This document shows, piece after piece, positions 32,169 through 41,109 of a stretch of 44,780 nucleotides of DNA. The notes beneath the pieces were generated by a model. It saw nothing but the letters and a program-made list of their open reading frames with translations. It was not told the DNA's origin and made no database searches. The stretch is taken from positions 1-44,780 of the forward strand of contig CANQQQ010000013.1 of the NCBI GenBank assembly GCA_947626025.1, written 5' to 3'. Made by a program: the position numbers and the translations under genes. This DNA is from an uncultured Clostridia bacterium. Its GTDB lineage: Bacteria; Bacillota; Clostridia; TANB77; CAG-508. Within the stretch, counting starts at the first letter, position 1, and every line of letters starts with the position of its first letter.

Positions 32169-33413
32169 CTACATATTAATATTCTCATCCTTTATAAAAT
32201 ATTTTGTTCCTAACATTTTATCTGGCAAATATTGTTGTTCTACAACATGTCCTGGATAGTCGTGTGGATATTTATATCCCTCACCATATCCAAATTGCTC
32301 CATTCCTTCTGCAACAGAATTTCTTATATGCATTGGTATAGTGCCAGTATCCTTTGTTTGGACATCATCTAGAGCCTTATTTATTCCTAGATAAGTAGCA
32401 TTAGACTTTTTAGACTCTGCAATATAAACTGCCGCTTCTGCTAAAATTATTCTAGCTTCTGGCATTCCAACCATCTTAACTGCTTGCATTGCAGAAGTTG
32501 CTATTACTAAAGCATTTGGATTTGCAAGTCCAACATCCTCTGAAGCAGCAATTACTATCCTCCTAGCCATAAATACAGGATCTTCTCCGCCATTCAAAGC
32601 CCTTGCTAAATAAAAAAGAGTAGCATCGGAATCTGAACCTCTCATAGATTTTATAAATGCACTAATATTATCATAGTGAGTGTCTCCATTTTTATCAAAA
32701 ATAGCTTTTCTATTCTGTACACTTTCCTTCATAACATCATCTGTTATATTAATCTTTCCATTCTTATCCATTTCAGTGGTTAAAACTGCAACTTCTAAAC
32801 CGTTTAGTGCTGTCCTAACATCGCCATTTGAAATTTCTGCTATTTTCATTAGTGTACTATCTTCAATATTTACATTAAAACTAGCTAATCCATCTGGACT
32901 AATTAATGCATTTTTTAATATTTTAAATATATCTTCTTTATTCAATGGATCTAATTTAACCACCATTGATCTAGAAATAAGAGCTTTATTAACTTCAAAA
33001 TAAGGGTTTTCTGTTGTTGCTCCAATCAATATTACAGTTCCGTTTTCTACATATGGTAATAATGCATCTTGTTGTAATTTATTAAATCTATGAATTTCAT
33101 CAATAAATAAAATACATTTTCCTGTAGGATTTAAAAAAGGGTTTTTAGCATCTTCAATAGCTTTTTTTATATCTGAAACTCCAGCAGTTACAGCATTTAA
33201 TCTTACGAATTGATATTTTGTTGTATTACTTATAACTTTTGCTAAAGAAGTTTTTCCACAACCAGGAGGTCCCCATAAAATAATACTAGATAATCTATCT
33301 GCTTTTATTGTTCTATAAAGTATTTTGTCTTTAGCTAAAATATGTTCTTGACCGACATAATCTTCCAATGTCTTTGGCATCATTCTATATGCTAATGGTT
33401 GTGATAGATCCAT
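32169..33413 (-). CDS. rarA: Replication-associated recombination protein RarA (MgsA)
   Basis: RarA is an AAA+ ATPase acting at stalled replication forks. The 414-aa protein has Walker A GPPGCGKTSLAKVI (~48-61), Walker B ILFIDEIHRFNKLQQD (~100-115), sensor-1 IGATTENPYFEVN and the Arg finger region SRSMVVKL. The C-terminal tetramerisation domain has SDATLFYLARALNGGEDP and ARRIVIAASEDVGLANP. AGGAGAG precedes the ATG. ruvA lies 110 nt upstream on the same strand, so a recombination operon is likely. Confidence 0.96.
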   Translation of the reverse strand: MDLSQPLAYRMMPKTLEDYVGQEHILAKDKILYRTIKADRLSSIILWGPPGCGKTSLAKVISNTTKYQFVRLNAVTAGVSDIKKAIEDAKNPFLNPTGKCILFIDEIHRFNKLQQDALLPYVENGTVILIGATTENPYFEVNKALISRSMVVKLDPLNKEDIFKILKNALISPDGLASFNVNIEDSTLMKIAEISNGDVRTALNGLEVAVLTTEMDKNGKINITDDVMKESVQNRKAIFDKNGDTHYDNISAFIKSMRGSDSDATLFYLARALNGGEDPVFMARRIVIAASEDVGLANPNALVIATSAMQAVKMVGMPEARIILAEAAVYIAESKKSNATYLGINKALDDVQTKDTGTIPMHIRNSVAEGMEQFGYGEGYKYPHDYPGHVVEQQYLPDKMLGTKYFIKDENINM

Positions 33414-33523
33414 ATTGTTCTCTCCTTTCTAACAAAATAAATCTGTCTTTTGCTCATTTGAGTTTGCTAATGTAAAAGTGCAAATTTCAAATTATATTCA
33501 TTTTATTTAATAGATTTTTTTCT

Positions 33524-34132
33524 CTACTTACCTAGTAAAGTTAATCCCTTTCTAATCATATCTTCAACACTCATTCCTTCTAGGTTTGTCTTATCGAATA
33601 CTCTTTCAACTTCTCTCTTACTATATCCTAAAACTTGTAAAGCAGAAATCGCCTCATCAACATTTTCATTATATTTTATAACCTTATTTAGTTCACCTTT
33701 TTGTTCATTTTCCTTTGATTCTAGTTCTTGTTTCTTTAATTTATCTTTTAGTTCTAATATCATTCTAGCAGCAGTTTTAACACCAATTCCTGGCAATTTA
33801 GTAAGTTTGTGTGTATCTTCATTAATAACAGCAAGAGCAAAACTAGATGGAGTAATATTAGATAAAATTGTTATTGCTGACTTTGCTCCAATACCACTTG
33901 TAGTAATCAAAATCTCAAACATTCTTAATTCCTCTTTGCTAGAAAATCCATATAAACTTATATTATCTTCTCGTACCCAATAATATGTATGTACTTTTAC
34001 AGTATCTCCTATTTCACCTAAAGTATCAATTTCCGGCTCTGGCATAAAAATTTTATAACCAACCCCTCCTGCTTCAATAACTACATATCCACTTGATTTT
34101 TCTTCTATACTACCTTTTATAAATGCAAACAT
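33524..34132 (-). CDS. ruvA: Holliday junction helicase subunit RuvA
   Basis: RuvA binds the four-way junction and loads RuvB for branch migration. The N-terminal OB fold starts MFAFIKGSIEEKSSGYVVIE. The two helix-hairpin-helix regions are ILITTSGIGAKSAITIL (~72-88) and LTKLPGIGVKTAARMILEL (~107-125). The C-terminal domain III has VDEAISALQVLGYSKREVERV, which contacts RuvB. The ATG at 34132 has GGAGG 6 nt upstream; the longer frame to 34165 has no such support. ruvB is not in the window. Confidence 0.95.
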   Translation of the reverse strand: MFAFIKGSIEEKSSGYVVIEAGGVGYKIFMPEPEIDTLGEIGDTVKVHTYYWVREDNISLYGFSSKEELRMFEILITTSGIGAKSAITILSNITPSSFALAVINEDTHKLTKLPGIGVKTAARMILELKDKLKKQELESKENEQKGELNKVIKYNENVDEAISALQVLGYSKREVERVFDKTNLEGMSVEDMIRKGLTLLGK

Positions 34133-34236
34133 ACTTCCTCCAATAATCAAACAAATTTTCTCCATTATTGTATCATAAAATTTAAAAAATGCAAGAGTTT
34201 TTTTTAATATACTTTAATTTAGATTTATTAAATATT

Positions 34237-34261
34237 TAAGGACGACCATCGGTCGTCCTTA
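34237..34261 (-). terminator. Terminator of the substrate-binding protein gene
   Basis: AAGGACGACC (34238-34247) and GGTCGTCCTT (34251-34260) form a perfect 10-bp stem with a 3-nt loop immediately after the gene ending at 34267. The minus-strand tail is AAATATTTAA. Confidence 0.8.
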
Positions 34262-34266
34262 TAAAT

Positions 34267-35331
34267 TTATTTTACCTTTTCTGCAAAACTATTATCAACT
34301 ACATCATTGAAAGAAACTCTTTCATCTAATTGATCTGCTTGTTGCATAATAGTTTGTAATAAATCGAATCCACTTTCAGAAACAACTGGAGTTGTGTTCC
34401 ATGAATCTATGTCAATATAATTTTGAACAACTGTTACTAATAAATCTCTATCAGTATCTGGGAAGTACTCAGCAATTGCATCTGCAATTTCTTCTGCTGA
34501 ATGGTTTCTTACCCACTTTAATCCTTTATTAATAGCATTTGTGAATGATTGAATTACATCACTATTTTTATCAATATAACTTGATGATGCAAAGTATGTT
34601 GTATATGTTACTTCATCCGTTTCTGCACCAATAGATGCTACAATGTATCCAGCTTTGGCATTTTCTGTAGCTGAAGCAGTAGGTTCAAATAATGATACAT
34701 AGTCTGCATTTCCTGCTGAGAAAGCACCTGCCATTAAATCAAAACTTATACTTGTATCAAGAGTTACGTCCTTCTCAATATCTATACCATTTTGTCTTAA
34801 TACATATTGTAGAGTCATATTAGGTACTCCACCAACTCTTCCTGGAATAATTACAGAACCTTTAACATCAGTCCATTTGAAATCATCATTTTTCTCCCTA
34901 CTAACTAAGAAAGAGCCATCTCTTTTTGTTAATTGAGCAAAAACTTTTGGATAATCTGTACTTCCTTGATTATAAACATAAATTGAAGCTTCAGGTCCTG
35001 CGAAACCAATATCTACTTGATTTGATAAAACCGCTGTCATTACAGAATCTGCTCCTGAACCAGTTGTTAAATCTATCTTTAACCCTTCTTCTTCAAAAAA
35101 TCCTTGACTTAAAGCAACATATTGTGGTGCATAGAAAATAGAACGTGTAACTTCCATTACACTTATTTCCTTTGTAACTTTTTCATCCTTAGTTTCACTT
35201 GTATCGGCTGCAATAGTATCAGTATCAGCACTAGTATTATTTATAGAACCAACACCAAAACCTATTAAGAAACCAATAATTCCTGTTAAAATAGCTATAG
35301 CTACTATAATTGCAATAATCTTACTGTTCAA
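34267..35331 (-). CDS. ABC transporter substrate-binding protein, NMT1/THI5-SsuA-like
   Basis: This 354-aa extracytoplasmic binding protein is of the family that includes SsuA, TauA and ThiY. An N-terminal helix (IIAIIVAIAILTGIIGFLIG, ~4-23) has no lipobox Cys, so it is probably an uncleaved anchor followed by a Thr/Asp linker. Family features are YAPQYVALSQGFFEEEGLKIDL, TGSGADSVMTAVLSNQVDIGFAGPEA, quoted in parts, and GRVGGVPNMTLQYVLRQNGI. The start is TTG at 35331 with AAGGAGG upstream. It lies downstream of the permease gene but behind a strong terminator, so it has separate transcription. The substrate (sulfonate, pyrimidine precursor or other) cannot be told. Confidence 0.88.
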   Translation of the reverse strand: MNSKIIAIIVAIAILTGIIGFLIGFGVGSINNTSADTDTIAADTSETKDEKVTKEISVMEVTRSIFYAPQYVALSQGFFEEEGLKIDLTTGSGADSVMTAVLSNQVDIGFAGPEASIYVYNQGSTDYPKVFAQLTKRDGSFLVSREKNDDFKWTDVKGSVIIPGRVGGVPNMTLQYVLRQNGIDIEKDVTLDTSISFDLMAGAFSAGNADYVSLFEPTASATENAKAGYIVASIGAETDEVTYTTYFASSSYIDKNSDVIQSFTNAINKGLKWVRNHSAEEIADAIAEYFPDTDRDLLVTVVQNYIDIDSWNTTPVVSESGFDLLQTIMQQADQLDERVSFNDVVDNSFAEKVK

Positions 35332-35543
35332 TTTAAAACCTCCTTTTTCTTAACTTCTATATATTTTATTCTTGTATTTATAATGTGTGAAAAATTTTCA
35401 AAAACGATATAACTTAATGTACTTGTTATTTAACCGTCCTCTATTCTTGTCGATTTGATTTTGAACATGAAACAAATAAATCTCAAATGCAATAGCAATT
35501 ATAGCTTTTAATCTAATACAGAAGTCTAATTTTCCTGTTATAT

Positions 35544-35590
35544 AAAAAAGACATAGATTTTTGGTGATTATAAACGCAAAAATCTATGTC
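35544..35590 (-). terminator. Terminator of the ABC ATPase-permease operon
   Basis: GACATAGATTTTTG (35550-35563) and CAAAAATCTATGTC (35577-35590) are a perfect 14-bp stem. On the minus strand TTTTTTATA follows. It separates the permease from the binding-protein gene. Confidence 0.9.
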
Positions 35591-35612
35591 CATATTAATC
35601 TAAAACTATAAT

Positions 35613-36416
35613 CTACTTTTTTTCTCTTAAGATAATTTTTTCTAATATTACAACACTTTGATACATTATTGCTGCTACAATACCTAAAATAATTACACTT
35701 GTCATTACTAAATCTAGTTGGAATACTTGACCACCATATACAATTAAATATCCTAATCCTGCTTTTGAAACTAAGAATTCACCAGTAATTACACCTACAA
35801 GTGATAATCCTATATTTACCTTTAAAGTATTAATAAAAGTAGATATATTGCTTGGTATTACTATTTTAGTTAATAATTGTAGTTTACTAGCATTAAAACT
35901 TTTAGCCATTTTTATTTTTTCTTTATCTGTATTTAAAAATCCATTGGACATATCTAGTATTGTTACGACTAAAGAAATAGCAATAGCCATAACAATTATA
36001 GCTGGAGTGCCAGCTCCAACCCATATAATTATTATTGGTCCTAATGCTGTCTTTGGTAAACTGCTTAGTACAACTAAAAATGGTTCTAAAACCTTTGATA
36101 AAAACTCAGACCACCATAATAATATTGCAATAATTACACCTAAAAGTGTTCCTGCTATAAATCCTATTATTGTTTCATATACCGTAACACCAATATGCAT
36201 CATTAGATTACTATCACTCATATTCAAAAATGTATTCAAAATTCTACTTGGACTACTTGTTATAAAACTATTAATTATTTTAGCATCTGCTAATATTTCC
36301 CATAATGCAATAAATGCTACTAATAAGAGTATTTGCGTAATTAATATTGTAATTTTATTTATTCTTATTTTTCTAAGATATTTTTTTCTATCTGCTGAAA
36401 TATTTTTATTATCCAT
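35613..36416 (-). CDS. ABC transporter permease, SsuC/TauC/ThiX-like
   Basis: A 267-aa inner membrane permease with about six helices. The EAA-type cytoplasmic loop that contacts the ATPase is in KMAKSFNASKLQLLTKIVIPSNI (~168-190), and LSSLPKTALGPIIIIWVGAGTPA is a family hallmark. The start overlaps the ATPase gene by 8 nt, showing coupling. Together with the 36409 ATPase and 34267 binding protein it forms one importer of the nitrate/sulfonate/thiamine-precursor class. Confidence 0.93.
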   Translation of the reverse strand: MDNKNISADRKKYLRKIRINKITILITQILLLVAFIALWEILADAKIINSFITSSPSRILNTFLNMSDSNLMMHIGVTVYETIIGFIAGTLLGVIIAILLWWSEFLSKVLEPFLVVLSSLPKTALGPIIIIWVGAGTPAIIVMAIAISLVVTILDMSNGFLNTDKEKIKMAKSFNASKLQLLTKIVIPSNISTFINTLKVNIGLSLVGVITGEFLVSKAGLGYLIVYGGQVFQLDLVMTSVIILGIVAAIMYQSVVILEKIILREKK

Positions 36417-37179
36417 TTATATCCAACTCCTTCCATAGGGTGTCAAAATACTTGCTAAATTCTGGTCTTTCTCTACAATTGATAGGAGTTCTATTTTGCA
36501 TATCAAATTTAATTTCATGTATTGCTTTAATTTTTGCTGGTCTTTTACTTAGAACTACTACTCTATCAGATAAACTAATACTCTCTGATATATCGTGAGT
36601 TACAATTAATGCAGTTATTCCTTCTTCTCTTAAGATTTCATATACATCTTTTGTTACCATTATTCTTGTCTGATAATCTAACGCAGAAAAAGCCTCATCT
36701 AGCAATAAAAGCTTTGGTTTTACTGCTAGTGTTCTTATAAGTGCTGCCCTTTGTCTCATTCCTCCTGATAACTGGGTAGGATATTTATCTTTAAATTCAT
36801 ATAAATTATATTTTTTTAATAAATTATTTACATATTCTTCATTTTCTTTAGTTTTAATTCCTCTTATTTCTAATCCTAAAATAACATTATTATATATAGT
36901 TCTCCATTCTAATAGGCTATCTTTTTGTAACATATATCCTATCTCACTAGATATTCCGTCAACTTTTTTACCATCTAAGTATATTTCACCTGTATTTTTT
37001 TCTTCTAATCCTGCAATAATAGAAAGGAGAGTTGATTTTCCGCATCCGCTTGGGCCTATAATACTAACAAACTCTCCTTTTTTTATATCTAAATCTATGT
37101 TATCTAGTGCTATTGTTTCTCCATTTTTTGCTTGATAAATTTTAGTTATATTTTTAACGCTTAATATATTCTTACTCAT
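36409..37179 (-). CDS. ABC transporter ATP-binding protein, SsuB/TauB/ThiZ-like
   Basis: A 256-aa ATPase with Walker A GPSGCGKSTLLSII (~43-56), signature LSGGMRQRAALIRTLA (~138), Walker B LLLLDEAFSALD (~158-169) and switch His in LIVTHDISESI. AGGAGG is before the ATG. It is first in the two-gene operon with the permease. No TPP or SAM riboswitch was recognised in the ~150 nt before it, which leaves substrate and control open. Confidence 0.94.
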   Translation of the reverse strand: MSKNILSVKNITKIYQAKNGETIALDNIDLDIKKGEFVSIIGPSGCGKSTLLSIIAGLEEKNTGEIYLDGKKVDGISSEIGYMLQKDSLLEWRTIYNNVILGLEIRGIKTKENEEYVNNLLKKYNLYEFKDKYPTQLSGGMRQRAALIRTLAVKPKLLLLDEAFSALDYQTRIMVTKDVYEILREEGITALIVTHDISESISLSDRVVVLSKRPAKIKAIHEIKFDMQNRTPINCRERPEFSKYFDTLWKELDING

Positions 37180-37283
37180 TTAATGCCTCCTTTATTTCGA
37201 CTTAATATTATTATATTCGGCATTATAAAAAATGAGATAACTTCTATATACAAAATTTTAATTTATAAATTTAAATTATATGA

Positions 37284-37324
37284 TAAAAAAACATAACACG
37301 ATTAATTTAAAATTAATCGTGTTA
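37284..37324 (-). terminator. Terminator of purF
   Basis: TAACACGATTAAT (37294-37306) and ATTAATCGTGTTA (37312-37324) form a perfect 13-bp stem. The minus-strand tail is TGTTTTTTTATC. It follows the purF stop by a few nt. Confidence 0.92.
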
Positions 37325-37330
37325 GTAATA

Positions 37331-38752
37331 TTATAATTTAATTGCTTCAAACCTATCTTTTTGGATTTCTCCTGGTACTGGTATAGGATATTTTCCTGTA
37401 AAACATCCTGTACATAAGCCTTTTACATTACAGTCCTTAGTTATTTCTTTCAGACTGTCTAGGCTTAAATATTCTAATGAATCAGCACCTATTTCTTTTC
37501 TTATTTCCTCTACTGACTTATTATATGCAATTAATCTCTCTTTATCATCTATATCTGTTCCAAAATAGCACACATCTACAAATGCTGGGGCTGCAATTCT
37601 TAAATGTACTTCCTTTGCTCCTGCTTCTCTTAATCTTGTTATAATTCTTGTTATCGTTGTTCCTCTAACTATTGAATCATCAATTAGAACTATCTTTTTA
37701 CCTTTTACAACAGTTTTTATTGGATTTAACTTCATACCAACTAATCTTTGTCTTTCTCCCTGTGAATTTTGTATAAATGTTCTACCAATATATTTACTCT
37801 TTGTAAATACCATATCATAATGGATACCTGATTCTTTTGAGAACCCTAATGCTGCATCTAAACCTGAATCTGGCACACCTGCAACTATATCTGCATCTAC
37901 TGGCTTTTGGCGAGCTAACATCCTTCCCGCATCTTCTCTAAATTTATGTACACTTATTCCATCAATTATTGAATCTGGTCTTGCAAAATAAATATATTCA
38001 AATGAACACAATCCCCTTTTGTCACTGATATTTGTTTGAATTGATTGCATCTCATTATTCGTTACAACCACAATTTCTCCAGGATTTACATCTCTTACAA
38101 ATTCACTTCCTACTAAATCTAAAGCACAACTTTCAGATGCAAAAACAAACTCATCTTCATTTTTACCAATACAAAGCGGTCTAAATCCTTGTGGATCACG
38201 AACTGCTATTAACTTTTTAGAAGTCATAATTACTAATGCATATGAACCTTTAAATCTCTTCATAGCATTTTCAATAGCTTCTTCTATTGATTTTGTTTTT
38301 AATCTTTCTTGTACTATTATATAGCTTATAACTTCTGTATCACTTGTTGTTGTAAATATTGCTCCTTTTTCTTCTAATTCTTGTCTAAGCTCATAAGCAT
38401 TTAATATATTGCCATTATGTGCTATTGCTAAATTTCCTTTTTTATGTCTTATAACCATTGGTTGAGCATTTGCTTTTCTAGCCTCACCAGTTGTTGAATA
38501 CCTAACATGTCCTATTCCCATTTTCCCTTGTGGTAATTCTTCTAAAACATGTTCTGGAAATACTTTAGATACTAAGCCTAAATCTTTATGATAAGAAAAA
38601 ATTCCATCTTTATTAATAGCAATTCCACAACTTTCTTCTCCCCTATGTTGTAATGACGAAAGCCCTGCGCTTATAATACCTGCTAAATTTTCATATGAAT
38701 GTTTAGAATATATTCCAAATACTCCACATTCTTCTTTTAATTTCTTGAACAT
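37331..38752 (-). CDS. purF: Amidophosphoribosyltransferase PurF
   Basis: PurF makes phosphoribosylamine from PRPP and glutamine, the first committed purine step. The propeptide MFKKLKEE precedes the N-terminal nucleophile Cys in ECGVFGIYS. The glutaminase domain has GIGHVRYSTTGE and AHNGNILNAYEL. The PRTase domain has VLIDDSIVRGTT (PRPP loop) and GVPDSGLDAALGFSKESGI. C-terminal Cys residues (CYFGTD, CNVKGLCTGCFTGKYP) are those that bind the [4Fe-4S] cluster in the B. subtilis type. I use ATG 38752 with GGAG 6 nt upstream; an ATG at 38764 gives MENK more. It is divergent from purN. Confidence 0.96.
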   Translation of the reverse strand: MFKKLKEECGVFGIYSKHSYENLAGIISAGLSSLQHRGEESCGIAINKDGIFSYHKDLGLVSKVFPEHVLEELPQGKMGIGHVRYSTTGEARKANAQPMVIRHKKGNLAIAHNGNILNAYELRQELEEKGAIFTTTSDTEVISYIIVQERLKTKSIEEAIENAMKRFKGSYALVIMTSKKLIAVRDPQGFRPLCIGKNEDEFVFASESCALDLVGSEFVRDVNPGEIVVVTNNEMQSIQTNISDKRGLCSFEYIYFARPDSIIDGISVHKFREDAGRMLARQKPVDADIVAGVPDSGLDAALGFSKESGIHYDMVFTKSKYIGRTFIQNSQGERQRLVGMKLNPIKTVVKGKKIVLIDDSIVRGTTITRIITRLREAGAKEVHLRIAAPAFVDVCYFGTDIDDKERLIAYNKSVEEIRKEIGADSLEYLSLDSLKEITKDCNVKGLCTGCFTGKYPIPVPGEIQKDRFEAIKL

Positions 38753-38862
38753 TTTGTTCTCCATCCATTTCTTTTATAACTATGATTTTTCAAGTAATTT
38801 CTTAAAATTCTAGACGATTAATAATATCCCCTACAAATATTTATTATACCTTTTTTTCCATA

Positions 38863-38878
38863 AAAAGTATATACTTTT
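38863..38878. promoter_or_regulatory. Perfect palindrome between purF and purN
   Basis: AAAAGTATATACTTTT is a perfect 16-bp palindrome 10 nt before the purN -35 and within the likely purF promoter region. Its place between divergent pathway genes makes it a candidate operator. It does not resemble the B. subtilis PurBox. Confidence 0.4.
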
Positions 38879-38888
38879 ACGAAAAAAA

Positions 38889-38917
38889 TTGACTTTTTTT
38901 TCGCTCTGTATTATAAT
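38889..38917 (+). promoter_or_regulatory. Promoter of purN-purE-purC
   Basis: TTGACT (38889-38894) and a perfect TATAAT (38912-38917) with a 17-nt spacer, about 70 nt before the purN start. No purine riboswitch-like core was seen in the short leader. Confidence 0.8.
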
Positions 38918-38987
38918 ATTTCCATAATTCAAGTTTTTTATATTAAATTTATTAAGCATTTGAGTTGCTAAATTGGAGGTCAATATT

Positions 38988-39557
38988 GTGTATAATTTAG
39001 TTGTTTTCGCTTCTGGAAATGGTACTACATTACAATCAATTATTGATAACATAAATTCTGGAAATTTAAAAGCCAAAATTCAATTGGTTGTATCTAACAA
39101 TCCTAATGCCTATGCGCTTTCTCGCGCTCAAAAGGACAATATCCCAACTTATATAATAAAAAGTAAAAATAATAACGATATAGACAATGAGCTATTAGAC
39201 GTTCTTTCACAATACGATATAAATTTAATTGTTCTTGCAGGCTATTTAAAATTAATAGGTCCAGGTCTTATACATAAATACACAATTATAAACACTCATC
39301 CTGCCTTACTTCCAAATTATGGTGGTAAAGGCATGTATGGAATGAATGTACATCGTGCAGTAATATCTGCAGGTGAAAAGAAAAGTGGAGTTACTCTTCA
39401 CTATGTTAATGAAAAATACGATAGTGGAGATATTATAAGCCAAACTATGGTTGATGTGTATCCAGAAGATACTCCAGAGGATTTATCTGCTCGTGTTCAG
39501 GCAGCAGAAAAGATACAATTAATAAATGTTTTGAAAAAATTTTCAGATATAGAGTAA
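38988..39557 (+). CDS. purN: Phosphoribosylglycinamide formyltransferase PurN
   Basis: PurN formylates GAR with 10-formyl-THF in purine synthesis. The 189-aa enzyme has ASGNGTTLQSII (phosphate loop, ~8-19), VVSNNPNAYALSRA and NTHPALLPNYGGKGMYG, which holds the catalytic Asn/His. HRAVISAGEKKSGVTLHYVNE and YDSGDIISQ supply the catalytic Asp. The start is GTG at 38988 with TGGAGG 8 nt upstream; the TTG at 38973 overlaps that site. It is the first gene of a purN-purE-purC operon; purH, purD, purL and purM are not in the window. Confidence 0.95.
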   Translation: MYNLVVFASGNGTTLQSIIDNINSGNLKAKIQLVVSNNPNAYALSRAQKDNIPTYIIKSKNNNDIDNELLDVLSQYDINLIVLAGYLKLIGPGLIHKYTIINTHPALLPNYGGKGMYGMNVHRAVISAGEKKSGVTLHYVNEKYDSGDIISQTMVDVYPEDTPEDLSARVQAAEKIQLINVLKKFSDIE

Positions 39558-39585
39558 AAAAATAATCTAAGAAAGGAAGATTTAT

Positions 39586-40104
39586 ATGGAAAAAAATGTA
39601 GATGTTGCAATCATTATGGGTAGTGATTCCGATTTATCTGTAATGCAAAACTCAGCAAAAGTTTTAGAGGAATTTGGAATAAGCTATGAAATGACTATTT
39701 TATCAGTTCATAGATGCCCAGAAGAATCTGCAAAATATGCACAAAGTTTAAAAGATAGAAAAGTAAAAGTAATAATAGCAGGTGCAGGAGGCGCAGCCCA
39801 TCTTCCTGGAGTATTTGCAGCACAAGTACCTTGTCCTGTAATAGGAGTTCCAATTCATTCTAAATTAGATGGTATAGATTCTTTATATTCAATAGTTCAA
39901 ATGCCATCAGGAATACCTGTTGCAACAGTTGCAGTGGATGGAGCAAAAAATGCAGGAATATTAGCCGTGACTATACTTGCTACCTCAAATGATGAACTTC
40001 GTAATAAAATTATAGATTACAAAAAATCAATGGAAACTGCAGTATTAAGTAAAAATGAAAAATTACAAAAATTAGGATATAAAGAATATCTAAATCAAAT
40101 GTAA
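39586..40104 (+). CDS. purE: N5-CAIR mutase PurE (class I)
   Basis: It converts N5-CAIR to CAIR. The 172-aa protein has IIMGSDSDLSVMQNSAKVL (~10-28), SVHRCPEE (active-site His region) and AGAGGAAHLPGVFAAQV, all class I features. SIVQMPSGIPVATVAVDGA follows. No purK is visible here, although class I enzymes normally need it. AGAAAGGAAG precedes the ATG; the gap to purN is 28 nt. Confidence 0.95.
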   Translation: MEKNVDVAIIMGSDSDLSVMQNSAKVLEEFGISYEMTILSVHRCPEESAKYAQSLKDRKVKVIIAGAGGAAHLPGVFAAQVPCPVIGVPIHSKLDGIDSLYSIVQMPSGIPVATVAVDGAKNAGILAVTILATSNDELRNKIIDYKKSMETAVLSKNEKLQKLGYKEYLNQM

Positions 40105-40127
40105 TATAAAAGAAAGGAAATGATAAA

Positions 40128-40976
40128 ATGAATAAAATTAGTAGTGGAAAAGTTCGTGAAATTTATGGTGTAGAAGATGACAAATTAATGATGGTAGTAT
40201 CAGATAGAATATCTGCATTTGATGTTATTCTACCTTGTATGATTCCAAACAAAGGACAAGTTTTAAACAAAATCTCTGAATTCTGGTTCAATTATGTAAA
40301 AGATATTATTCCAAATGACATCATCGCAACAGAATTAAAAGATTTTCCAGAAGAATTTAGAACACCTGAATTTGAAGGAAGAAGTATGCTAGTAAAAAAG
40401 CTAAAAATGGTTCCTGTTGAATGTATAGTTAGAGGATATATCACAGGTTCTGGTTGGAAAAGTTATAAAGATTGTGGCGAAGTTTGCGGAATAAAACTTC
40501 CAGAAGGACTAAAAGAATCTCAAAAGTTACCTGAACCAATATTTACTCCAACAACAAAAGCTGCTGAAGGTCACGATCAAAATATAACCTTTGAAGAAAT
40601 GTGCAATTTAGTTGGAAAAGATTTGGCAGAAAAAGTAAAATCTAAAACAATAGAAATATACAAGAAATGTGCTGACTATGCATTAACAAAAGGTATCATA
40701 ATAGCTGATACAAAATTTGAATTTGGATTAGATGAAAATGGAAACTTAGTTTTAGGAGATGAAGTTTTAACTCCTGACTCTAGTCGTTTCTGGCCAGCAG
40801 ATGAATATGAAGTTGGACGTTCTCAAAAAAGTTTTGATAAACAATATATGAGAGATTGGTTAAAGCAAAATAATTGGAATGCTGAAAATCCAACACCAAT
40901 TCCACAAGAAGTTATAGACACTACAAGAGCAAAATACATTGAAGCTTATGAAAGATTAACAGGAAAGAAATTTTAG
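40128..40976 (+). CDS. purC: SAICAR synthetase PurC (long form)
   Basis: It joins CAIR and aspartate with ATP. The 282-aa protein has [56 protein letters not shown] and [17 protein letters not shown]. The [10 protein letters not shown] pattern and length are of the eukaryote/Ade1-like long form rather than the ~240-aa B. subtilis type. AGAAAGGAAATG precedes the ATG. It closes the purNEC operon, with a terminator following. Confidence 0.95.
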   Translation: MNKISSGKVREIYGVEDDKLMMVVSDRISAFDVILPCMIPNKGQVLNKISEFWFNYVKDIIPNDIIATELKDFPEEFRTPEFEGRSMLVKKLKMVPVECIVRGYITGSGWKSYKDCGEVCGIKLPEGLKESQKLPEPIFTPTTKAAEGHDQNITFEEMCNLVGKDLAEKVKSKTIEIYKKCADYALTKGIIIADTKFEFGLDENGNLVLGDEVLTPDSSRFWPADEYEVGRSQKSFDKQYMRDWLKQNNWNAENPTPIPQEVIDTTRAKYIEAYERLTGKKF

Positions 40977-40992
40977 TATATTATTCGATATT

Positions 40993-41026
40993 AAAAACAA
41001 AGTGGTCTTTGACCACTTTTTGTTTT
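40993..41026 (+). terminator. Terminator of purNEC
   Basis: ACAAAGTGGTC and GACCACTTTTTGT pair around TTT, with a two-base bulge and a U-rich end (TTTTGTTTT). It starts about 17 nt after the purC stop. Confidence 0.85.
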
Positions 41027-41073
41027 CCCTATTTTTTTAATATCAGTTACCTAATAAATTTTTCCTATTGGAT

Positions 41074-41106
41074 AAAAAAGGAGGCTTAAATTTAAAAGCC
41101 TCTTTT
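41074..41106 (-). terminator. Terminator of purB
   Basis: AAAAGGAGGCTT (41076-41087) and AAGCCTCTTTT (41096-41106) pair with one bulge. The minus-strand tail is CCTTTTTTATC. Confidence 0.85.
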
Positions 41107-41109
41107 CGT

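Noticed and set aside
37180-37330. TPP or other riboswitch ahead of the ABC importer
   Set aside because: I saw no conserved core such as the CUGAGA of TPP riboswitches; the region is short, AT-rich and holds the purF terminator.
38753-38987. Purine riboswitch or PurBox in the purF/purN intergenic region
   Set aside because: No matching core sequence; only a promoter and a palindrome are seen.
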